Assembly: GCF_004405125.1 (NCBI RefSeq)
Contig: NZ_SORX01000013.1
Coordinates: 1 to 56,505 of the forward strand
Source: Jeotgalibacillus salarius
GTDB taxonomy: Bacteria > Bacillota > Bacilli > Bacillales > Jeotgalibacillaceae
DNA length: 56,505 bases
Direction of reading: 5' to 3'
The notes under the pieces were generated by a model. It ran no database searches, was not told the DNA's origin, and saw only the letters and a program-made list of their open reading frames with translations. Position numbers and translations under genes: made by a program. Shown piece after piece: positions 19,031 to 26,582 of this stretch. The first letter of the stretch is position 1; the number at the start of each line of letters is the position of its first letter.

Positions 19031-19160
19031 TGTCCAGTTCCAGCAGACAGGGGCTAGCGCGTTTTCCTCGGGCTCTGTCCGATAAGTCATCATCGGATCG
19101 CTACGCTCTCCGTGATTCATAGTCCAACGTTTACGCCCCTAAACGCCTGCTTCCACTTTT
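19031..19160 (+). repeat. GGTCATAAGCC dispersed repeat, divergent unit B
   Basis: It has the same frame (GTCCAGTTCCAGC at the start, CCTAAACGCCTGCTTCCACTTTTC at the end) but a different centre, with its own complementary pairs (CGATAAG... and CATCATCGGATCG). So the ends of the family are conserved while the interior has been replaced. Confidence 0.6.
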
Positions 19161-19291
19161 CGAGTTGTCCAGTTCCAGCGCCCAGTCCCTCGGGTCATAA
19201 GCCAAGCAGCAAAAAAGGGTAAGAGCCCCCTTTTCCCTCTCCGTGTCTTATGCCTGTCGGGCCTAAACGGGCGCTTCCACTTTTCTGTTTT
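19161..19291 (+). repeat. GGTCATAAGCC dispersed repeat, unit C
   Basis: It repeats unit A from 19191 (CGGGTCATAAG) to 19290. Its last bases (CTTTTCTGTTTT) directly precede the extended -10 element TGCTACAAT (about 19303-19311) that probably serves ispE, so the repeat supplies the upstream half of that promoter region. Confidence 0.75.
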
Positions 19292-19342
19292 TATGCTACA
19301 ATTATTCCAATGACTTTAGGGAAGATTGAGGTGTGTGGATTT

Positions 19343-20209
19343 ATGATGATGGTTAAAGCACCGGCGAAGATTAATCTTTCGCTGGATGTGCTTCACAAGA
19401 GGCCTGATGGGTTTCATGAGGTGGAGATGGTCATGACGACGGTTGATCTGGCTGATCGTATTGAGCTGGATAAGACGACCGGGACGCGGATCAGGATTAT
19501 TTCGCATGACCGCTTTGTGCCGAGTGATCATCGAAACCTTGCATATAAAGCGGCAGAAAAGCTGCAAAGGAAGTATCATGTGAAAAAGGGCGTTGATATT
19601 ACCATTCATAAGCAGATTCCGGTTGCAGCCGGGCTTGCTGGCGGCAGTAGTGATGCAGCGGCTGCTTTGAAAGGGTTGAATGAGCTCTGGGAATTAGGGT
19701 TGTCGAATGATGAGCTGGCAGAAGTCGGTTCGGAAATCGGTTCTGACGTAGCGTTCTGCATTTATGGCGGAACGGCACTGGCGACAGGTAGAGGCGAAAA
19801 GATTAAGGAGCTTCCTGTCCCGCCAAAGTGCTGGGTGATCCTTGCGAAGCCTTCGATCGGCGTTTCAACGGCAGACATTTATCAAAACCTGAAGCTGGAA
19901 AAAGTTGAACATCCGAATACAGCTAAAATGGTACAGGCGATTGAAGAAGGTGACTACCAGGGTGTGTGTGACAACCTTGGAAATGCGCTTGAGTCTGTTA
20001 CACTTCAGCTATATCCGGAAGTAAAACAGATTAAAGACCAGATGCAGCGTTTTGGTGCAGATGCAGTGCTGATGAGCGGCAGCGGTCCGACAGTATTTGG
20101 ACTTGTACAGTACGAATCTAAGGTTCATCGTGTGGTAAATGGGCTGCGTGGTTTTTGTGATCAGGTATTCGCAGTCAGAATACTTGGCAGTCGGGCACCT
20201 CTTGCTTAA
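19343..20209 (+). CDS. ispE: 4-diphosphocytidyl-2-C-methyl-D-erythritol kinase
   Basis: A 288-residue GHMP kinase, the fourth MEP-pathway enzyme making isoprenoid precursors. Motifs: [12 protein letters not shown] at the N-terminus, the ATP loop [17 protein letters not shown] and the C-terminal [11 protein letters not shown]. Three ATGs stand in a row at 19343, 19346 and 19349; GAGGTG at 19328-19333 favours the first. A longer open frame from 19250 lies within repeat sequence and is not used. It precedes purR, as in B. subtilis. Confidence 0.94.
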   Translation: MMMVKAPAKINLSLDVLHKRPDGFHEVEMVMTTVDLADRIELDKTTGTRIRIISHDRFVPSDHRNLAYKAAEKLQRKYHVKKGVDITIHKQIPVAAGLAGGSSDAAAALKGLNELWELGLSNDELAEVGSEIGSDVAFCIYGGTALATGRGEKIKELPVPPKCWVILAKPSIGVSTADIYQNLKLEKVEHPNTAKMVQAIEEGDYQGVCDNLGNALESVTLQLYPEVKQIKDQMQRFGADAVLMSGSGPTVFGLVQYESKVHRVVNGLRGFCDQVFAVRILGSRAPLA

Positions 20210-20239
20210 AAACGTACGATAATGATATAGTTGCTATAC

Positions 20240-20253
20240 ATTATTCGGGTTTT
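20240..20253 (-). promoter_or_regulatory. Possible PurBox upstream of purR
   Basis: The reverse strand reads AAACCCGAATAAT, 11 of 13 matches to the PurR-binding PurBox consensus (AWWWCCGAACWWT). It is 20-30 bases before the purR start. PurR autoregulation is known in B. subtilis; here only one box is seen. Confidence 0.35.
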
Positions 20254-20270
20254 GGGAGGTTGCTCACCGC

Positions 20271-21113
20271 ATGAAAATTAAACGAAGTGAACGCCTGATT
20301 GATATGACACATTATTTATCTGAACATCCGCGTGAACTTGTTTCGCTCACTTTTTTTGCTAATCGTTATGCTTCAGCTAAATCATCGATCAGTGAAGATT
20401 TAGTCATTGTGAAGGACACATTTGAGAATAGAGGCATCGGTTCGTTGCAAACTGTGCCAGGTGCAGCCGGCGGAGTACGTTTTATTCCGGGCATAAGCAA
20501 GGGTCAGGCGGAAGAATCAATTCAGGTCCTGTCAGAACAGGTAAGTAAATCGGACAGACTGCTGCCTGGTGGTTATTTATTCATGACGGATATTTTGGGT
20601 GACATCCATCTCATGAACCACGTTGGTAAACTGTTTGCAGGTGCATTTGCAAATGAGCAGATTGACCTTGTCATGACAGTAGCCACTAAAGGCATCGGCA
20701 TAGCCCATGCAGCTGCCCGCTATCTGGGGGTGCCTGTCGTTGTTGCAAGGCGCGACAGCAAAGTGACAGAAGGCTCAACAGTCAGTATTAACTATGTGTC
20801 CGGTTCATCTAAAAGAATTCAGACAATGGTCCTTTCTAAAAGAAGTGTGAAGCAAGGTGCAAGGGTTTTAATTGTTGATGATTTCATGAAAGCCGGAGGA
20901 ACGGCTGCCGGCATGAAAAATTTGCTTGAAGAATTTTCCGCGACAGTCGCTGGTGTCGGAATTTTTATTGAATCAGAACAGGAATCCGAAGAGCGTCTTG
21001 TAGAAGACTATATTTCACTCTTAAAACTGAGAAGTGTAGATGAAAAAGGCAAAACCATTCAGCTTGAAACTGGTAACTATTTTAACCGTGTATCATCCTT
21101 TTTAAAACAGTAG
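20271..21113 (+). CDS. purR: Purine operon repressor PurR
   Basis: A 280-residue repressor with an N-terminal winged helix (residues about 1-75, [23 protein letters not shown]) and a C-terminal phosphoribosyltransferase-like domain that binds PRPP or ppGpp ([16 protein letters not shown], the PRPP motif). It controls purine genes. The RBS is GGGAGGTTG. ridA follows 13 bases later, in the same pairing as in B. subtilis, where YabJ is needed for full PurR repression. Confidence 0.95.
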   Translation: MKIKRSERLIDMTHYLSEHPRELVSLTFFANRYASAKSSISEDLVIVKDTFENRGIGSLQTVPGAAGGVRFIPGISKGQAEESIQVLSEQVSKSDRLLPGGYLFMTDILGDIHLMNHVGKLFAGAFANEQIDLVMTVATKGIGIAHAAARYLGVPVVVARRDSKVTEGSTVSINYVSGSSKRIQTMVLSKRSVKQGARVLIVDDFMKAGGTAAGMKNLLEEFSATVAGVGIFIESEQESEERLVEDYISLLKLRSVDEKGKTIQLETGNYFNRVSSFLKQ

Positions 21114-21126
21114 AGGAGGAATTATC

Positions 21127-21501
21127 ATGAAGTTTGTACAGACGAATGAAGCCCCGCAGGCACTCGGTCCATATTCTCAGGGCGTGGTGGTTAATAATAT
21201 GTTTTACAGCTCAGGACAAATTCCGTTAACGCCGGAAGGCACGCTGGTTGAAGGCAGTATCGAAGATCAGACTCATCAGGTTTTTAAAAATCTGAAGGCT
21301 GTATTATCAGAAGCAGGTGCTTCTTTATCTACGGTCGTTAAGGTCATGGTTTTTCTGGATGACTTAAGTGACTTTGATGCAGTAAATGGCGTTTATTCAG
21401 AACATTTCGGTGAACACCGGCCAGCGCGTTCGTGTGTAGAAGTATCCAAACTGCCAAAAGGCGCAGGTGTAGAAATTGAAGTCATCGCACTAATTAAATA
21501 A
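21127..21501 (+). CDS. ridA: RidA family 2-iminobutanoate/2-iminopropanoate deaminase (YabJ)
   Basis: A 124-residue trimeric protein of the YjgF/YER057c/UK114 family that hydrolyses reactive enamine/imine intermediates from PLP enzymes. Signature residues: [12 protein letters not shown]-like start ([15 protein letters not shown]), YSSGQIP, R of [25 protein letters not shown], and E at the active site. The RBS is GAGGAGG. Cotranscribed with purR and ended by a long AT-rich hairpin. Confidence 0.95.
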   Translation: MKFVQTNEAPQALGPYSQGVVVNNMFYSSGQIPLTPEGTLVEGSIEDQTHQVFKNLKAVLSEAGASLSTVVKVMVFLDDLSDFDAVNGVYSEHFGEHRPARSCVEVSKLPKGAGVEIEVIALIK

Positions 21502-21515
21502 TCGCTCAAATTTCC

Positions 21516-21562
21516 AGCTTTTTTCTAAAGGCCATCTGTCTTTTAGAAAAAAGCTTTTCTTT
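21516..21562 (+). terminator. Terminator of purR-ridA
   Basis: AGCTTTTTTCTAAAG and its complement CTTTTAGAAAAAAGCT form a 15-bp stem with one bulge, followed by TTTCTTTT. Confidence 0.75.
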
Positions 21563-21594
21563 TGGAAAAAAATATGACTATTTTCACTTTTTAA

Positions 21595-21622
21595 GTAGGG
21601 ATATTGACCTTTCGTATAGAAG
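21595..21622 (+). promoter_or_regulatory. Possible SigH-type promoter of spoVG
   Basis: GTAGGGAT (21595-21602) and ATAGAAG (21616-21622) resemble the SigH elements (RnAGGAWWW, RnnGAAT) with one mismatch each and 13-bp spacing. spoVG is a classic SigH gene in B. subtilis, but the match here is imperfect. Confidence 0.35.
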
Positions 21623-21666
21623 TAGACAGGAGGCTTGTACTAGGGGGAGAAAGGTGGTGGGAATCA

Positions 21667-21960
21667 GTGGAAGTAACAGATGTGAGACTTAGACGTGTGA
21701 GCTCGGATGGAAGAATGCGTGCGATCGCTTCCATCACGCTTGATGGGGTGTTTGTCGTGCATGATATCCGTGTCATTGACGGAAACAATGGGTTGTTCGT
21801 CGCAATGCCGAGTAAGCGGACGCCTGATGGTGAATTCAGAGATATTGCGCATCCGATTAATTCGGAGATGAGAGATATTATTCAGAGTTCGGTGCTGTCT
21901 GAATACCATCAGGAGCAGGAAGAGCCATCAAACATAACATTTGAAGAAGCGGGTGCTTAA
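21667..21960 (+). CDS. spoVG: Septation/sporulation RNA-binding protein SpoVG
   Basis: A 97-residue protein, the same length as in B. subtilis. SpoVG interferes with asymmetric septation and, in several Firmicutes, binds nucleic acid and regulates cell-surface genes. The sequence [54 protein letters not shown] is diagnostic. The start is a GTG at 21667 behind AAGGTGG; an open frame from 21604 is the untranslated leader. It has its own terminator before glmU. Confidence 0.96.
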   Translation: MEVTDVRLRRVSSDGRMRAIASITLDGVFVVHDIRVIDGNNGLFVAMPSKRTPDGEFRDIAHPINSEMRDIIQSSVLSEYHQEQEEPSNITFEEAGA

Positions 21961-21974
21961 TACCCTGTACTTAA

Positions 21975-22011
21975 AAAATCCGGCTGCGGTTAAAGCAGCC
22001 GGATTTTCTTT
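21975..22011 (+). terminator. Rho-independent terminator of spoVG
   Basis: AAAATCCGGCTGC and GCAGCCGGATTTT form a perfect 13-bp stem followed by CTTT. Confidence 0.85.
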
Positions 22012-22092
22012 GGAACCACATTTACATATGAAAATACAGGCGTGCAAACCTTATGAAACTAATAACAGATTCTTCTGAAATTACCGCTTTCC

Positions 22093-22121
22093 TTGAAATG
22101 AAAGTGTTTTTGTAATATATT
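22093..22121 (+). promoter_or_regulatory. SigA-type promoter of glmU-prs
   Basis: TTGAAA (22093-22098) and TATATT (22116-22121) are 17 bp apart, 34 bases before the glmU start codon. Confidence 0.6.
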
Positions 22122-22154
22122 CGAAGGGGAAAAATGTTGACTGGAGGACCGGTA

Positions 22155-23528
22155 ATGTCGAATAGATATGCGGTAATTTTAGCAGCGGGTCAAGGGACTC
22201 GTATGAAATCAAAATTATATAAAGTACTTCATCCTGTTTGTGGAAAGCCAATGGTTGAACACGTATTGGAACAGGTTAAAGAAGCTAATATGCAAGAAGT
22301 CATTACCGTTGTTGGTCATGGTGCTGAACTTGTTCAGTCCAAGCTTGCGGGACGTTCGGAGTTTGTTCTTCAGGCTGAACAGCTTGGTACTGCCCATGCT
22401 GTTATGCAGGCGAAAGACCGTTTACAAGGAAAAGACGGTATCACACTTGTGGTGTGCGGTGATACACCACTTGTTACGACCGAAACAATGTCTTCGCTGA
22501 TTCAGCATCATGAGGAACAAAAAGCGAAAGCAACAATTCTAACGGCTCACGAGGAAAATCCTGCGGGATACGGCCGTATTATTCGTGGAGAAGATGGCCT
22601 TGTAACAAAAATCGTTGAACACAAAGATGCCAACGAAGAAGAGCTGTCTGTACAGGAAGTCAATACAGGTACGTACTGTTTTGATAACAAAGCACTTTTT
22701 GAGACACTTGAAAAAGTAAACAATAACAACGTGCAGGGCGAGTATTACCTTCCGGATGTCATTGAAATCCTGAAGAAGGAGGGGGAGGCAATTGCTGCTT
22801 ACCAGACACCTTCATCAGGTGAAACGCTTGGTGTGAATGACCGTGTGGCTTTATCAAAGGCTGAACAGCTGATGCGCAAGCGTATTAACGAACAGCAGAT
22901 GCGTAATGGTGTTACACTGATTGACCCTTCTTCTACTTACATTAGTGCGGATGCAGTGATCGGCAGAGATACGGTGATTTATCCGGGTACTGTCATCGAA
23001 GGAACCACAGAAATTGGTGAAGAGTGTACAATTGGACCAAACAGTGAAATTAAAGACAGCAAAATTGCAGACCGCACAGTTATTAAGCAGTCTGTTGTCC
23101 ACGATAGTGAAGTTGGATCAGATGTTAATATTGGCCCGTTTGCTCATATTCGTCCACAATCTGCAATTGCAGATGAAGTGAAGATCGGAAACTTTGTTGA
23201 AATCAAGAAAACACAGTTTGGAAAAGGCAGTAAAGCTTCTCACCTGAGCTATATTGGCGACGCTGAAATTGGCTCAGGCGTAAATCTTGGCTGCGGATCC
23301 ATTACTGTGAATTACGATGGACAGCAAAAACATCTGACAAAGATTGAAGATGATGCATTCGTCGGCTGTAATTCCAATTTGATTGCACCTGTAACAATTG
23401 GAAAAGGCGCTTATATTGCAGCGGGATCTACAATTAATAAAGATGTACCGGAACAGGCACTATCCATTGCCCGTGCCCGTCAGGAAAATAAAGAAGGTTA
23501 CGCACGCCGAATTAACACTAAAAAATAA
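22155..23528 (+). CDS. glmU: Bifunctional UDP-N-acetylglucosamine pyrophosphorylase / GlcN-1-P acetyltransferase
   Basis: A 457-residue enzyme making UDP-GlcNAc for peptidoglycan and teichoic acids. The N-terminal pyrophosphorylase domain shows [25 protein letters not shown] and the C-terminal domain is a left-handed beta helix of hexapeptide repeats (about residues 250-440), with the acetyltransferase motif [24 protein letters not shown]. The ATG at 22155 has ACTGGAGG in front; the ATG 21 bases upstream does not. It runs into prs after 12 bases, as in B. subtilis. Confidence 0.97.
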   Translation: MSNRYAVILAAGQGTRMKSKLYKVLHPVCGKPMVEHVLEQVKEANMQEVITVVGHGAELVQSKLAGRSEFVLQAEQLGTAHAVMQAKDRLQGKDGITLVVCGDTPLVTTETMSSLIQHHEEQKAKATILTAHEENPAGYGRIIRGEDGLVTKIVEHKDANEEELSVQEVNTGTYCFDNKALFETLEKVNNNNVQGEYYLPDVIEILKKEGEAIAAYQTPSSGETLGVNDRVALSKAEQLMRKRINEQQMRNGVTLIDPSSTYISADAVIGRDTVIYPGTVIEGTTEIGEECTIGPNSEIKDSKIADRTVIKQSVVHDSEVGSDVNIGPFAHIRPQSAIADEVKIGNFVEIKKTQFGKGSKASHLSYIGDAEIGSGVNLGCGSITVNYDGQQKHLTKIEDDAFVGCNSNLIAPVTIGKGAYIAAGSTINKDVPEQALSIARARQENKEGYARRINTKK

Positions 23529-23540
23529 TTGGAGGCTGTC

Positions 23541-24500
23541 ATGTCTACTGAATATGCCAATTCTAAATTGAAAATCTTTTCACTGAATTCAAATCACAAG
23601 TTAGCAGAAGATATTGCGGAAGCGGTTGGAACGAAGCTTGGGAAGTGTTCAGTTACAAGCTTCAGTGATGGAGAAATCCAGATCAACATTGAAGAAAGCA
23701 TCCGAGGCTGTGATGTATTCGTTGTTCAGTCTACTTCAACTCCAGTCAATGAAAACTTAATGGAACTATTAATCATGGTGGATGCACTGAAACGTGCTTC
23801 AGCCAGAACGATTAACATTGTGATGCCTTATTACGGTTACGCGCGCCAGGATCGTAAAGCGCGTGCACGTGAACCGATTACTGCAAAACTGATTGCGAAT
23901 CTGCTCGAAACAGCAGGCGCAACACGCGTGATTACACTTGATCTTCATGCACCGCAGATCCAAGGATTCTTTGATATCCTGATTGACCACCTGCGCGGCG
24001 TGCCAATCATTGCTGAATACTTTATGCAAAAGAATTTCAATCCGGAAGAGCTTGTCATCGTTTCACCTGATCACGGTGGCGTAACACGCACGCGTAAACT
24101 GGCTGAGTATCTGAAAGCACCAATTGCCATCATTGACAAACGCCGTCCGAAACCGAATGTGTCAGAAGTGATGAACATTGTTGGGAATGTCGAAGGCAAA
24201 ACGTGTATTCTTATTGATGACATCATTGATACAGCAGGAACAATTACATTAGCTGCAAACGCACTGATGGATGTTGGCGCAAAAGAAGTATACGCAAGCT
24301 GTACGCACCCTGTGCTATCAGGACCGGCAATGGAACGCATTAACGCTTCTGCCATTAAAGAGTTGGTTGTAACAAACTCAATTGCACTGTCAGAAGAAAA
24401 ACTTGGCGGTAAAATTGTAGAACTTTCAGTAGCAGGACTGCTTGCAGAAGCAATCATCCGTGTCTACGAACAAAAATCAGTCAGTATGCTGTTTGACTAA
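23541..24500 (+). CDS. prs: Ribose-phosphate pyrophosphokinase
   Basis: A 319-residue enzyme converting ribose 5-phosphate and ATP to PRPP for purines, pyrimidines, His and Trp. Motifs: [16 protein letters not shown], the flexible-loop arginines in [26 protein letters not shown] and the PRPP loop [13 protein letters not shown]. The ATG at 23541 is served by TTGGAGG, the TTG of which has been read as a start in longer models. It is operonic with glmU. Confidence 0.97.
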   Translation: MSTEYANSKLKIFSLNSNHKLAEDIAEAVGTKLGKCSVTSFSDGEIQINIEESIRGCDVFVVQSTSTPVNENLMELLIMVDALKRASARTINIVMPYYGYARQDRKARAREPITAKLIANLLETAGATRVITLDLHAPQIQGFFDILIDHLRGVPIIAEYFMQKNFNPEELVIVSPDHGGVTRTRKLAEYLKAPIAIIDKRRPKPNVSEVMNIVGNVEGKTCILIDDIIDTAGTITLAANALMDVGAKEVYASCTHPVLSGPAMERINASAIKELVVTNSIALSEEKLGGKIVELSVAGLLAEAIIRVYEQKSVSMLFD

Positions 24501-24537
24501 TAAAAATCGAGAGCAGGCGTTTGACTACTTTCATCTG

Positions 24538-24566
24538 GCAGACGTCCAATAGGCGTCTGCTTTTTT
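24538..24566 (+). terminator. Rho-independent terminator of glmU-prs
   Basis: GCAGACG and CGTCTGC (perfect, 9-base loop) followed by six T. Confidence 0.88.
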
Positions 24567-24640
24567 GAAAAATAGAACAGAAAACAGCGCTGAAGTCTTA
24601 GTTAACAGTCATTCCCAACAAAAATTCTCTGTATTTGAGG

Positions 24641-24665
24641 GTTTAACCGAATACTCGCAGGGTAA
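24641..24665 (+). promoter_or_regulatory. SigB-type promoter of ctc
   Basis: GTTTAA (24641-24646) and GGGTAA (24660-24665) are 13 bp apart, fitting the general-stress SigB consensus (GTTTAA-N12/14-GGGTAT) with one mismatch. ctc is the textbook SigB gene in B. subtilis. Confidence 0.75.
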
Positions 24666-24720
24666 TGTAGTGTATGGACAGTTAAATTTTAAAATTGAAA
24701 TTAACTTTGGAAGGTGATTA

Positions 24721-25398
24721 ATGATGAGTGCAGTATTAAAAGTAACGAAAAGAGATAGTTTTAAAAATTCGGATTTAACCGAGCTTCGCAATGCAGGTAA
24801 ATTACCTGCCGTAGTATACGGTTATAAAGTAGAAAACACAGCGATTTCGGTAGATGAGATTGCTCTTGTAAAAACAATCCGTGAAGTAGGACGTAACGGA
24901 ATTATCGAACTTGATATCGAAGGAAACAAGCAGAAAGTAGTCCTGAGTGACTATCAGAGCGACTTCCTTAAAGATGAAATCATTCATGCTGATTTTCTTG
25001 CAGTCAATATGTCTGAAGAACTTACAGTAGATGTAGCGGTACACCTTATAGGTGAAGCTGAAGGTTCGAAAGAAGGCGGAGTTGTACAAACAGTCCTTCA
25101 TGAGCTTTCAATTTCTGCAAAACCAAACGACATTCCTGAATCATTTGAAGTGGACGTGACAGATCTTGCAATCGGCGAATCTTTCAACATTGAAGATCTC
25201 CGTAGCAAGTATGATGTAACCATTAACCACGAAGATGAAGAAACAATTGTTTCAGTTCTTGCTCCTCGTACTGAAGAAGAGATTGAAGAACTGGAAGAAG
25301 AAGTTGGTGCAGGAGAAGCTGGTGCTGATGACGCTGGAAGCGAAGAAAGCACAGAAGATACAGATGGCGAATCTGAATCAGCTGAAGAAAAAGCATAA
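24721..25398 (+). CDS. ctc: General stress protein Ctc, ribosomal protein L25 (TL5 type)
   Basis: A 225-residue long-form L25 that binds 5S rRNA in the 50S subunit. The N-terminal L25 domain (LRNAGKLPAVVYG, then HADFLAVNMSEEL) is followed by the TL5/CTC beta domain (VHLIGEAEGSKEGGVVQ...). The last 40 residues are an acidic low-complexity tail (many E, D, S, A), longer than in B. subtilis, whose protein is about 204 residues; a long acidic extension is common in salt-tolerant relatives. Two ATGs at 24721 and 24724 are both possible; GAAGGTG favours the first. Confidence 0.93.
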   Translation: MMSAVLKVTKRDSFKNSDLTELRNAGKLPAVVYGYKVENTAISVDEIALVKTIREVGRNGIIELDIEGNKQKVVLSDYQSDFLKDEIIHADFLAVNMSEELTVDVAVHLIGEAEGSKEGGVVQTVLHELSISAKPNDIPESFEVDVTDLAIGESFNIEDLRSKYDVTINHEDEETIVSVLAPRTEEEIEELEEEVGAGEAGADDAGSEESTEDTDGESESAEEKA

Positions 25399-25440
25399 TT
25401 TAACTCATCCAGTAAATGAGTATTTCTTATAAGCCGTGAA

Positions 25441-25473
25441 AAGCGCAACCTTTCTTGTGGAGGTTGCGCTTCT
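25441..25473 (+). terminator. Terminator of ctc
   Basis: AAGCGCAACCT and AGGTTGCGCTT form a perfect 11-bp stem; the tail CTTATCGTTT has few T, so it may be weak. Confidence 0.65.
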
Positions 25474-25545
25474 TATCGTTTAAAATAAAATAGTGATAGC
25501 CGCATGGTGAGAAAAAATGTTTGAACAGATACAGAGGTGTAAATA

Positions 25546-26109
25546 ATGAAATGTATGATCGGTCTCGGTAATCCGGGAAAACCTTATGATAAAACAAAAC
25601 ATAATATCGGTTTTGAGGTCATTGATGCACTCGCTGAACGCTGGAATGCGCCGCTTATGCAGAGTAAGTTCAATGGAGTATTCAGTAAAACAGTGATCAA
25701 TGGTGAGAAAGTAATCCTGTTAAAGCCCCTTACGTATATGAATTTGTCCGGTGAAAGCATCAGACCGCTTATGGATTATTTTCAAATCGATCCTGAGGAT
25801 ATCGTCGTCATTTACGATGACCTTGACCTTCCAATGGGCAAAATGCGTCTGCGTCAAAAAGGCAGCGCTGGTGGACATAATGGGATTAAAAGCACGATTG
25901 CCCACCTGGGTACGCAGGAATTCAACAGAATACGTATTGGAATTGATCGACCGCCCCGCGGAATGAAGGTTCCGGACTATGTCCTGAGCCGTTTTTCAAA
26001 AGAGGAGTGGGCAGAAATGGAACAGGTTGTCACTAAAAGTGCTGATGCCTGTGAACGTTTTTTAGAAAAATCATTTTTAGAAGTAATGAATGAATTTAAC
26101 GGTGCTTAA
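25546..26109 (+). CDS. pth: Peptidyl-tRNA hydrolase (SpoVC)
   Basis: A 187-residue hydrolase that frees tRNA from peptidyl-tRNA dropped off ribosomes; known as spoVC in B. subtilis because a mild mutation blocks sporulation. Signature residues: [18 protein letters not shown] with catalytic His19, TYMNLSG (Asn), YDDLDLPMG (Asp near 92) and [14 protein letters not shown] is AGAGGTG. A short TTAACCG/CGGTTAA hairpin without a T-run follows the stop. Confidence 0.96.
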   Translation: MKCMIGLGNPGKPYDKTKHNIGFEVIDALAERWNAPLMQSKFNGVFSKTVINGEKVILLKPLTYMNLSGESIRPLMDYFQIDPEDIVVIYDDLDLPMGKMRLRQKGSAGGHNGIKSTIAHLGTQEFNRIRIGIDRPPRGMKVPDYVLSRFSKEEWAEMEQVVTKSADACERFLEKSFLEVMNEFNGA

Positions 26110-26151
26110 CCGAGCCATCCGGTTAAGGAAGAGGGTGGAACGTTCCTGAAC

Positions 26152-26222
26152 AGCTGATGATTGAAGCGTAAGGCAAGGACTTCTGCGTTCACCTGATGCC
26201 GAAAATCACCAGCCAACTTTAA
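26152..26222 (+). repeat. Decayed short copy of the GAGACCCCGC dispersed repeat
   Basis: The inverse of the element at 1686-1772: from AGCTGATGATTGAAGCGTAAGG to CACCAGCCAACTTTAA. Both ends agree with that element, the middle differs, and the GAGACCCCGC core is missing. It occupies the gap between pth and the fin promoter. Confidence 0.6.
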
Positions 26223-26232
26223 CGGAGCAAAA

Positions 26233-26263
26233 TGAATATCTTCACACGTTTCGGCTTATACTA
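26233..26263 (+). promoter_or_regulatory. Forespore (SigF/SigG) promoter of fin
   Basis: A perfect TGAATA (26233-26238) and TATACTA (26257-26263, consensus CATACTA) are 18 bp apart, 35 bases before the start codon. fin is expressed in the forespore under SigF in B. subtilis. Confidence 0.7.
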
Positions 26264-26298
26264 GATTATCAGGTGAGACGTGAAGGGAGATGACAGAA

Positions 26299-26526
26299 TT
26301 GGCTGTTCATTATCATTGCCGCCACTGCAGAAGTGAGATCGGCACGATTGATACGCCGCTGATGGATGCAGAACGACTCGGACTGCATACCCTTTCAGCA
26401 GAGGAGCGTCGAAACATGATATCCTATACAGAAGGACATGTTCACATCCAGACGATCTGTGAGGATTGCCAGGAGTCCCTAGAACGGAATCCGGATTTTC
26501 ATGAACTGGATCAATTTATACAGTAA
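26299..26526 (+). CDS. fin: Anti-sigma-F factor Fin (YabK)
   Basis: A 75-residue zinc-ribbon protein that binds SigF and helps the forespore switch to SigG. C7/C10 and C54/C57 are the zinc ligands (YHCRHC, ICEDCQ), and HTLSAEERRNMISY and LERNPDFHELDQFIQ match B. subtilis Fin. The TTG at 26299 gives a protein starting MAVHYHC, like B. subtilis MALHYYC, and has GGGAG at 9 bases; the ATG at 26290 is too close to the ribosome-binding site. Placed between pth and mfd as in B. subtilis. Confidence 0.93.
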   Translation: MAVHYHCRHCRSEIGTIDTPLMDAERLGLHTLSAEERRNMISYTEGHVHIQTICEDCQESLERNPDFHELDQFIQ

Positions 26527-26582
26527 AAGCTTTGGATGCTTATCCAAGGCATTTTTCTGTTTACATCCGGGAGGAGAACAAC

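Noticed and set aside
18806-19120. A 104-codon reverse ORF
   Set aside because: It covers the motif array and repeat units A and B, has no ribosome-binding site and no recognisable domain.
26106-26126. Terminator of pth
   Set aside because: TTAACCG/CGGTTAA forms a hairpin, but no T-run follows, so termination is doubtful.
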